A stretch of 5,001 bases of DNA, from the NCBI GenBank assembly GCA_007120565.1, contig SKNK01000317.1, forward strand, positions 1-5,001, read 5' to 3'. Position numbers and translations under genes: made by a program. Position 1 is the stretch's first letter. Each line of letters opens with the position of its first letter. Of this stretch, positions 1 to 3,842 are shown piece after piece. This DNA comes from Nitriliruptoraceae bacterium. Its GTDB lineage: Bacteria; Actinomycetota; Nitriliruptoria; Nitriliruptorales; Nitriliruptoraceae. The notes under the pieces are model-generated. The model was not told the DNA's origin and did no database searches. It saw nothing but the letters and a program-made list of their open reading frames with translations.

Positions 1-599
1 GCGACGAGGCATCGCGGTCGGACGCCAGTCCGGTCCATCCGCTGCGGTTCGCTCGCGAGGTTGCGCGGTGGGTCAACCCGGAGGCGATCGTGATCGGCGA
101 TGGCGGGGACATCGTCGCGCACACCGCGGGCCAGGTCCGGGTCGACAAACCCGGACACTGGATGGACCCCGGTCCCTTCGGCTGCCTCGGCGTCGGGGCG
201 CCCTTCGCGCTTGCCGCCAAGCACGTGTACCCCGACACCCCGGTGCTGGTGGTCTACGGCGACGGCTCCTTCGGCCTCAACGGCATGGAGTACGAGTCCG
301 CGGTGCGCCAGGATCTGCCCTTCGTTGGAGTGGTCGGCAACGACGGGGCATGGGGCGAGATGAAGGCCTTCCATGAACGGGTGTACGGCGACGAGGGCAT
401 GGTCGCCCAGGACCTGTCGCAGGCCACGTCCTACGAGGGGATGGTCGAGGCTCTCGGCGGCTACGGCGAGCGGGTCGAGCGGCCCGAGGACATCGGTCCC
501 GCCCTCGATCGTGCGCAGGAGAGCGGTGTGCCGGCGCTGGTCAACGTGATCCTGGACCGCACGTTCCGCCGCGAATCCACCTCGGCCTACGGCGGCTGA
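1..599 (+). CDS. Thiamine-diphosphate enzyme, acetolactate synthase (IlvG) / 2-hydroxyacyl-CoA lyase-like, C-terminal part
   Basis: The frame is open from base 3 to the TGA at 597-599, giving 198 residues; the start lies before the window. This is the C-terminal ThDP-binding domain of the acetolactate synthase-like superfamily. Visible landmarks are PVHPLRF near residue 11, then IGDGGDI, then HWMDPGPFGCLGVGAPFALA, and the ThDP/Mg motif beginning GDGSFGLNG (258 onward) and closing at GNDGAWG (336 onward). The spacing from GDG to the Asn fits the family. The WxDPGPFGxLGxG signature and the GND..WG end resemble mycobacterial IlvG (Rv1820) and the human ILVBL/HACL2 branch more than the biosynthetic IlvB. 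Known members are cytoplasmic and perform ThDP-dependent C-C bond formation or cleavage on 2-keto acids or 2-hydroxyacyl-CoA. The substrate cannot be read from this half. The family is confident; acetolactate synthase versus acyl-CoA lyase is open. Confidence 0.9.
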   Translation, partial: DEASRSDASPVHPLRFAREVARWVNPEAIVIGDGGDIVAHTAGQVRVDKPGHWMDPGPFGCLGVGAPFALAAKHVYPDTPVLVVYGDGSFGLNGMEYESAVRQDLPFVGVVGNDGAWGEMKAFHERVYGDEGMVAQDLSQATSYEGMVEALGGYGERVERPEDIGPALDRAQESGVPALVNVILDRTFRRESTSAYGG

Positions 600-606
600 G
601 GCTGGG

Positions 607-767
607 CCGAGGTTCACGCCGGCGAAGGCCAGCCGAGGTCCAGGTCAGCGGAGACCGGACAAGGTCCACGCTGACGGGGCCGAACCGAGGGAGGCGCGAG
701 GGACGAGGTCCGGCCCGAGGTCGGCAGCAGCTGGGGCTGGACCGAGGTAGAGGGGATCTCGACTGGC
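607..767. repeat. Degenerate tandem repeat, period about 26 bp, roughly six units
   Basis: Units start with CCGAGGT or a close variant at 607, 633, 659 (decayed to ACAAGGT), 685 (CCGAGGG), 715 and 742. The steps are 26, 26, 26, 30 and 27 bp. By hand alignment, unit 607-632 matches unit 633-658 at 19 of 26 positions and unit 659-684 at 16 of 26. An additional ACGAGGTCC at 703 lies inside the longer fourth unit. The array fills most of the gap between two convergent genes. No credible gene overlaps it, and I saw no relation to an IS or CRISPR repeat. It looks like a decaying minisatellite; function unknown. Confidence 0.6.
644..675. terminator. Candidate bidirectional terminator hairpin between convergent genes
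   Basis: GTCAGCG (644-650) pairs perfectly with CGCTGAC (669-675). Inside, GACC (653-656) pairs with GGTC (663-666), leaving a 2x2 internal loop and a six-base apical loop. It sits 45 bases past the stop of the ThDP enzyme and about 108 bases past the stop of the thioesterase on the other strand. There is no T-run on either side, so classical intrinsic termination is not shown. The hairpin may be partly a by-product of the repeat array it sits in. Confidence 0.4.
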
Positions 768-782
768 TAGCGGCCTTCGCGG

Positions 783-1178
783 TCAGGCGCGGGCGGGAGC
801 CTGGAGCCGCGCGAGGAACCGTGACCGTTCGACGAGCAGACGACGATGGCGGATGCGCGCCACGGTCTGGCCGTCCTCCTCGATGGTCACGTTGAACTCT
901 AACCGTCGACCGTGATGGCCGAGCAGCGTGGCGCGAGCCGTGACGGTGTGTCCGATGGCCGTGGCCTGCAGGTGTTCGATCTCGGCCCACGTCCCGACCG
1001 AGGTCTCGCCATCGGGCAGGTCGTCGGCGATGGCCTCGACGCACGCCCGTTCCGCCAAGGCCAACAGCGCGGGCGTCCCCAGCACCGGGACGTCGCCCGA
1101 ACCGAGCGCTTGTGCGGTGTGTTCTTCCGCGACCGTGAGTTCGCGAGTCAGCTTCAAGCCGGGATCACAGCGGCCCAT
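783..1178 (-). CDS. FlK-type hotdog-fold acyl-CoA thioesterase
   Basis: This 131-residue protein starts at ATG (1178 on the minus strand). A good Shine-Dalgarno, GAGGTGA, lies five bases upstream, and the stop is TGA. The whole length fits the hotdog family related to fluoroacetyl-CoA thioesterase FlK, which hydrolyses short acyl-CoA in the cytoplasm. The FlK catalytic residues T42, E50, H76 and oxyanion-region G69 align, with identical spacing, to T35 (GTPALLALAERAC), E43, H69 (IEHLQATAIG) and G62 (TSVGTW). The tail IRHRRLLVERSRFLARL matches the usual family ending HERxxVxxxRF. From memory of FlK, its substrate-lid phenylalanines fall in a segment reading GSGDVPVLG here, so fluoroacetyl-CoA specificity is not indicated. 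A housekeeping acyl-CoA thioesterase is likelier. It converges with the ThDP enzyme and diverges from the acidic-tail membrane protein; no operon partner is visible. Confidence 0.88.
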   Translation of the reverse strand: MGRCDPGLKLTRELTVAEEHTAQALGSGDVPVLGTPALLALAERACVEAIADDLPDGETSVGTWAEIEHLQATAIGHTVTARATLLGHHGRRLEFNVTIEEDGQTVARIRHRRLLVERSRFLARLQAPARA

Positions 1179-1225
1179 GGGTAATCACCTCGTGACGATG
1201 CCCCGTGGGAACAAGGGTAGCGAGG

Positions 1226-1269
1226 GCCTGCAGGCGATCCGCCCATCCGCGGCGCTGAACGGCTGAACG
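1226..1269. promoter_or_regulatory. Possible operator cluster upstream of the thioesterase
   Basis: A perfect 10-bp palindrome GCCTGCAGGC lies at 1226-1235. A tandem 8-bp direct repeat, GCTGAACG twice, occupies 1254-1269. Both lie 48 to 91 bases upstream of the thioesterase start. The palindrome falls just upstream of the weak -10-like TACCCT, where an operator would be placed. Short palindromes arise by chance in DNA this GC-rich, so this is only a candidate. Confidence 0.22.
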
Positions 1270-1405
1270 GCCATCGTCCGACCCGCGTTGATCCCGGGGT
1301 GACCCCGCCCGAAGGGAGCCCTGTCCGTCACGGTCGTTCGTCCGAGAAGGGCCCCGAGGCCTGGCCCCTCGTACGGGCCCGTGGGGCAGACACCCCGGCG
1401 TCGAC

Positions 1406-1463
1406 CCGCCACGGTGATGTCGTGCCGCGGATGAGCCGTGGCGGTCACGTGGGGGAACGTGAC
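1406..1463 (+). promoter_or_regulatory. Two abutting inverted repeats in the leader of the acidic-tail protein gene
   Basis: CCGCCACGG (1406-1414) has its exact reverse complement CCGTGGCGG at 1436-1444. From the same base 1444, GTCACGT (1444-1450) pairs with ACGTGAC (1457-1463) across the six-base spacer GGGGGA. The second dyad ends 39 bases before the ATG at 1503. It could be a transcription-factor operator or an mRNA hairpin. Which of the two cannot be decided here, because no promoter core is clear. Confidence 0.4.
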
Positions 1464-1502
1464 ATCAAGCCCCAACAAGCGTTACCGAAAACGGAGGAAG
1501 CG

Positions 1503-1832
1503 ATGACCCAGCCAGGTGATCCGCAGGGACCCAACCAGCAGCCGCCGAACGAGCGGCGTGAGGTCATCGTCACCGACGGTGGAGACCGTGGTGGCGGTGC
1601 CGGCGCGGTGGCCGCGGTCGCGATCGTGGTCGTGGTGGTGCTGGTGATCCTCGGGCTGTTCTTCCTCGGAGGAGACGGCGCCGAGGGACCGGCCGACCAG
1701 GAAGGCGATGTCAACATCGAACTCGAAGCGCCGGAGGCACCGGACGTCGGTGACGACGACGGCGACACGGGTGATGACGGCGACACCGGCGACGACGACG
1801 GTGGCGACACCGACGACGGCGATGGCGACTAG
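1503..1832 (+). CDS. Small single-span membrane protein with Asp/Gly-rich acidic C-terminal tail
   Basis: This is a 109-residue protein starting at ATG 1503, with GGAGGA at 1493-1498 and stop TAG. The frame is open further upstream to 1299, but that part is leader with dyads and no ribosome-binding site, so I chose 1503. Residues 1-30 are polar and rich in Gln, Pro and Asn, with ERRE at 17-20. Residues 33-56 form one strongly hydrophobic helix (AVAAVAIVVVVVLVILGLFF). Residues 57-83 are acidic (GDVNIELEAPEAPD), and residues 84-109 contain only Asp (15), Gly (8) and Thr (3). The basic residues on the N-terminal side suggest N-in topology, with the acidic tail outside the membrane. The tail could bind cations or a basic partner, but this is inference. 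I do not recognise a named family. The gene appears monocistronic, with strong hairpins after its stop. Confidence 0.8.
   Translation: MTQPGDPQGPNQQPPNERREVIVTDGGDRGGGAGAVAAVAIVVVVVLVILGLFFLGGDGAEGPADQEGDVNIELEAPEAPDVGDDDGDTGDDGDTGDDDGGDTDDGDGD
1752..1829 (+). repeat. In-frame degenerate repeat encoding the Asp/Gly/Thr tail
   Basis: The last 26 codons are an irregular array built from GAC/GAT and GGC/GGT codons, with the recurring module GGCGACACC or GGCGACACG (Gly-Asp-Thr) at three places. Both codons are used for each residue, so the array is not a recent exact duplication. Low-complexity tracts of this kind are prone to slippage, so tail length may vary between relatives. Confidence 0.65.
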
Positions 1833-1850
1833 CCACACCTGATCGAACGA

Positions 1851-1874
1851 CGCAGGTGGAACGATCCACCTGCG
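1851..1874 (+). terminator. Perfect 10-bp hairpin, first of a tandem pair
   Basis: CGCAGGTGGA (1851-1860) and TCCACCTGCG (1865-1874) are exact reverse complements around the four-base loop ACGA. The hairpin begins 18 bases after the stop of the acidic-tail protein gene. No T-run follows. Transcript-end or stabilising hairpins without U-tracts have been proposed in high-GC actinobacteria, so a terminator role is plausible but unproven. Confidence 0.65.
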
Positions 1875-1877
1875 GTG

Positions 1878-1909
1878 CAGGCCCGCGACCGAGGTTGGTC
1901 GCGGGCCTG
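1878..1909 (+). terminator. Perfect 13-bp GC-rich hairpin, second of a tandem pair
   Basis: CAGGCCCGCGACC (1878-1890) and GGTCGCGGGCCTG (1897-1909) are exact reverse complements around the loop GAGGTT. Allowing a two-base bulge (1910-1911), GTG (1875-1877, excluding the shared C) can also pair with CAC (1912-1914). It starts only three bases after the first hairpin. It has no T-run, but it is the most stable stem in the window and probably marks the transcript end. Confidence 0.7.
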
Positions 1910-1927
1910 AGCACGTTGGAGGGCTCG

Positions 1928-1985
1928 CTCGACCGGTCTCACGGCGCTCGTCGACCTCCGCCGGTTGGCCTCAGCACCGGTCGAG
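1928..1985 (+). promoter_or_regulatory. Long-range inverted repeat in the leader of the eight-span protein gene
   Basis: CTCGACCGGT (1928-1937) is exactly complementary to ACCGGTCGAG (1976-1985), 38 bases apart. The right arm can instead form a shorter hairpin, CCGGT (1961-1965) with ACCGG (1976-1980). The two structures exclude each other, as in attenuators. Further on, GCCGTC/GACGGC (2005-2010/2015-2020) and a GACGGCATC direct repeat (2015-2023, 2029-2037) lie before the start codon. No transcript evidence is visible, so this is only a candidate. Confidence 0.3.
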
Positions 1986-2068
1986 GTGGCACCCTGCGCA
2001 TCTGGCCGTCGCGTGACGGCATCCCCCGGACGGCATCGCTGCCGGCCGAGCATCCTCGAGGAGCCCCC

Positions 2069-2908
2069 GTGACCGCCCCTGCCACGATCCTGGCCTTGGT
2101 GCTCGCCATGACCGCGGTGGGCGGTTCAGCGCTGATCTGGCTGGCCCCCACGTGGGGCAAGGTGCGCCACGGCTACGAGATCCTGAACGCGGCCACGGTC
2201 GCGTTACTCGCCTGGGGTGCCTGGGGTGCCCTCCGCGGACCGGTGGGGTCGCTCGAAGGCTCCGAGGCGGCCGCGCGGGGCGAGCTCACCCTGACGCTGC
2301 TGCTGGTCACCGCGGGTGCGACGGCTCTGGCCGTCATCGTCCTGGCGGTGAAGTTGCCGCCGCTGATCGCCCGGCTGCTGGGCGTTGGCGCCACCTTGAC
2401 CGGGATCGCCTCGTTCGTGCCCGTTGCGATGATCCGAGCGGACATGGGGGGCGCTGGTGGTGCTCTGCAGGGGTTCGTCGAACTGTTGCTCGGCGCCGGA
2501 CTCATGGGCGGGATCTGGGTCGGGATGATCCTCGGCCACTGGTACCTGGTCGAGCGCCGGCTCTCCAACCGCTACATGGTGTGGATGGCTTGGGCCAACG
2601 TCGGTGCGGTGGTCGCGGGCCTCGGCTCGGTGCTGCTGAGCGCCAGGAACCCGATCCCCTGCGAGGGGCTCACCGGAGCGGACTACGCCCAGTGCGTCAC
2701 GACCTTCGCGCCGATCCTGCGGATCGGGTCGATGACGATCGTGCTGGGTCTAGGCGTGCTCGCCCTCCTCGCCCTGATCTCGGGCTTCAACGTCAAGCTG
2801 GCCAAGGAGGGCGGCCGGTCGATCCAGGCGTCGACGGGGATGTTCTACCTCGCCGTCATCCTGGCCCCGGCCGTCGAGTTCGCCGCCAAGGTGCGCTACT
2901 TCGGCTGA
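2069..2908 (+). CDS. Unrecognised integral membrane protein, about eight transmembrane helices
   Basis: This is a 279-residue protein starting at GTG 2069, with GAGGAG at 2058-2063 five bases upstream. The frame stays open back to 1856, but that extension covers the upstream hairpins and is not membrane-like, so I rejected it. Hydrophobic spans lie at about 4-26, 38-56, 73-95, 104-122, 136-158, 169-191, 217-239 and 254-275. Notable residues are GHWYLVERR at 156-164 at the end of span five, with a His that could ligate a cofactor; two cysteines, C198 and C209, in the span 6-7 loop that could form a disulfide; and GRSIQASTGMFYL before the last span. There is no signal peptidase site, transporter signature or ATPase domain. 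I cannot name the family. Role in electron transfer or transport is open. The gene stands alone on its strand and converges with the methyltransferase. Confidence 0.85.
   Translation: MTAPATILALVLAMTAVGGSALIWLAPTWGKVRHGYEILNAATVALLAWGAWGALRGPVGSLEGSEAAARGELTLTLLLVTAGATALAVIVLAVKLPPLIARLLGVGATLTGIASFVPVAMIRADMGGAGGALQGFVELLLGAGLMGGIWVGMILGHWYLVERRLSNRYMVWMAWANVGAVVAGLGSVLLSARNPIPCEGLTGADYAQCVTTFAPILRIGSMTIVLGLGVLALLALISGFNVKLAKEGGRSIQASTGMFYLAVILAPAVEFAAKVRYFG
2212..2229 (+). repeat. In-frame 9-bp exact tandem duplication within membrane span 2
   Basis: CTGGGGTGC occurs twice back to back (2212-2220, 2221-2229). It encodes the repeated Ala-Trp-Gly of AWGAWGA at residues 48-54 of the eight-span protein. 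The frame is kept and the helix is lengthened by three residues. It may be a recent slippage event or a selected small-xxx-small packing motif. Confidence 0.6.
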
Positions 2909-2937
2909 CCCAGCAGGGCCGGCCCACCGCCCTCAGC
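2904..2937. terminator. Candidate bidirectional terminator in a 24-bp convergent gap
   Basis: AGGGC (2915-2919) pairs with GCCCT (2929-2933), and outside it GCTG (2904-2907) pairs with CAGC (2934-2937). The stem therefore overlaps both stop codons. The gap also holds a perfect 10-bp palindrome GGGCCGGCCC at 2916-2925, an alternative fold. There is no T-run. With so little space, any terminator here would serve both convergent genes. Confidence 0.35.
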
Positions 2938-3559
2938 TGCCGTCCGGGAGATCCTCGGCTGGGTCCTCCCCGCGGGTGGCGAGCACGAGACCGCCATCGA
3001 CCGGCAGGACGCTGCAGGTGAGCAGCTCGTCGCTGGCAACCGCGTCGAGGAAACGGGCGAGGTCTTCGGCGTGTTGGCCGTGGCGCAACACCCCCCGTGC
3101 GATCAGCATCCCACCGGGTCGCAGTAGCCGCCTGGCATGTTCGAGCGCGGCGACGAAACCGGAGGGCATCCCTTGGAGGAGCACGAGCCCGTAGGCGCCA
3201 TCCGAGAGTCGAGGTAGCACGTCGGTCGGCTCGCTCAGGATCGCTCGGATCCTGCCCTCGAGGCCAGCCTCGGCGTACGCGGTCGTGGCCAAGGCGTGCG
3301 CATGAGGATCGGACTCGATCGAGGTGAGCACCCCGCGCGCGCCGAGCGACGGGACGATCCACAGTCCCGAGATCCCGCCACCGGAGCCGACCTCGACGGC
3401 CGACCCGGCACGGCAGGTGGTGGCTGCCCAGCGCAGGAGCGCGCCGACCTCCGGGGTGGGGACCCCGAGGTGGTCGGGTGCCCGTGTGCGGGCAGCGGCA
3501 AGCGCGCCCTCTTCGGGGGCGAACAGCTGTCGGACCTCGGCCAGGACCTCGCTATCCAC
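2933..3559 (-). CDS. Class I SAM-dependent O-methyltransferase, Rv1220c-like
   Basis: This 208-residue protein starts at GTG (3559 on the minus strand), with a strong AAGGAGG four bases upstream. The glycine-rich SAM motif VEVGSGGGISG is at 55-65. The acidic ribose-binding residue is E82 in TSIESDP, and the post-motif LLRPGGMLIARG is at 145-156. The order of these, plus the N-terminal helical cap, matches the actinobacterial family of M. tuberculosis Rv1220c, which is of similar length. Family members usually carry FIDAD at the end of strand 4, where Asp binds the metal and substrate hydroxyls; here the stretch reads VLLQGMP (126-132), so both aspartates are gone. SAM binding should be kept, but standard metal-dependent catechol-type chemistry is doubtful. 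It diverges from the HtrA gene, as in mycobacteria. Confidence 0.85.
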   Translation of the reverse strand: MDSEVLAEVRQLFAPEEGALAAARTRAPDHLGVPTPEVGALLRWAATTCRAGSAVEVGSGGGISGLWIVPSLGARGVLTSIESDPHAHALATTAYAEAGLEGRIRAILSEPTDVLPRLSDGAYGLVLLQGMPSGFVAALEHARRLLRPGGMLIARGVLRHGQHAEDLARFLDAVASDELLTCSVLPVDGGLVLATRGEDPAEDLPDGS

Positions 3560-3842
3560 GGGGCCTCCTTCGTCTCCGACGCAACGCTAGTCAGCGTCCA
3601 CGCTCGCGGCGCAGCGGACGAGGTCCGACCGGCCATGGTGCGGGCGGCGGAGGTCGCCCGTGTTCACCGTCGCGGTGCGAGGTGTGCTCGTGACCGAAGG
3701 GCGGGGTCCCGAGGTTGCCGTTCTGCGCCGGAGGCAGCACCCTGGCCATCTCAGCACCTGCGGGGTCCGAACCTCTCGGTACCGCCCACCTCCTGAGGCC
3801 CTCAGCGCGAACCTTCAACGCTCGACCTGAACGGAGCGACAC
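3560..3842. other. Divergent intergenic region between methyltransferase and htrA-like genes
   Basis: No credible gene was found in these 283 bases; short open frames on both strands are Arg/Pro-rich and lack ribosome-binding sites. Dyads seen are ACGCT-AGTC-AGCGT at 3584-3597, close to the methyltransferase start; CACCG-TCG-CGGTG at 3665-3677; CGGTACCG at 3777-3784; and CTGAGG-C-CCTCAG at 3793-3805, 38 bases before the protease start. A heptamer CGAACCT occurs at 3768-3774 and again at 3808-3814. No clear ECF-type GGAAC ... GTT promoter is visible. Confidence 0.45.
3793..3805. promoter_or_regulatory. Odd-symmetry 13-bp dyad upstream of the htrA-like gene
   Basis: CTGAGG and CCTCAG are exact inverted arms around one C, ending 37 bases before the GTG start at 3843. 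The placement suits an operator or a leader hairpin. The CGAACCT heptamers flank it on either side. No regulator can be named from the sequence. Confidence 0.25.

Larger units (their letters stand above)
1179..1502. other. Divergent intergenic region (324 bp), rich in dyads
   Basis: No convincing gene was found. Open frames here lack a Shine-Dalgarno and have unnatural composition. It holds the leaders of both flanking genes. Besides the separately listed sites, it contains an odd-symmetry dyad at 1295-1307 (CGGGG-TGA-CCCCG), a 10-bp palindrome ACGGGCCCGT at 1373-1382, and GCCCC/GGGGC arms at 1364-1368 and 1383-1387 that enclose that palindrome. No sigma-70-type -35/-10 pair is convincing. 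The best -10-like hexamer for the thioesterase is TACCCT (minus strand of 1214-1219), without a good -35. Confidence 0.5.

Noticed and set aside
607..767. CRISPR array reading of the periodic repeat
   Set aside because: Units are contiguous and degenerate with no unique spacers, and no cas gene is nearby.
541..1044. 167-residue minus-strand frame across the repeat array and thioesterase
   Set aside because: Arg/Ser/Pro-rich shadow frame; the thioesterase frame has a complete catalytic triad and a ribosome-binding site.
1185..1478. 97-residue open frame on the minus strand just upstream of the thioesterase, with its stop overlapping the thioesterase ribosome-binding site
   Set aside because: TTG start without a Shine-Dalgarno, no recognisable domain, and it runs through several palindromes. 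The operon-like spacing is tempting, but composition is not protein-like.
1459..1487. GTGACA - 17 bp - TTACCG as a promoter for the acidic-tail gene
   Set aside because: The -10 is poor, and a start site from it would fall inside the Shine-Dalgarno sequence.
1299..1502. N-terminal extension of the acidic-tail protein
   Set aside because: A strong GGAGGA sits right before ATG 1503, and the extension is Arg/Pro-rich with two leader dyads in it.
1856..2068. 71-residue N-terminal extension of the eight-span protein
   Set aside because: It would begin inside the first of two perfect hairpins and reads as non-membrane filler. GTG 2069 has GAGGAG at the right distance.
2152..3021. 289-residue open frame overlapping the eight-span protein and the methyltransferase end
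   Set aside because: Shadow frame with Arg/Gly/Pro-rich content typical of out-of-frame GC-rich DNA; both overlapped genes are well supported.
3591..3842. Remnant of sigE or rseA, or a small gene, between methyltransferase and protease
   Set aside because: Neither strand shows sigma region 2/4 or HxxxCxxC zinc-finger motifs; the open frames are compositional artefacts.
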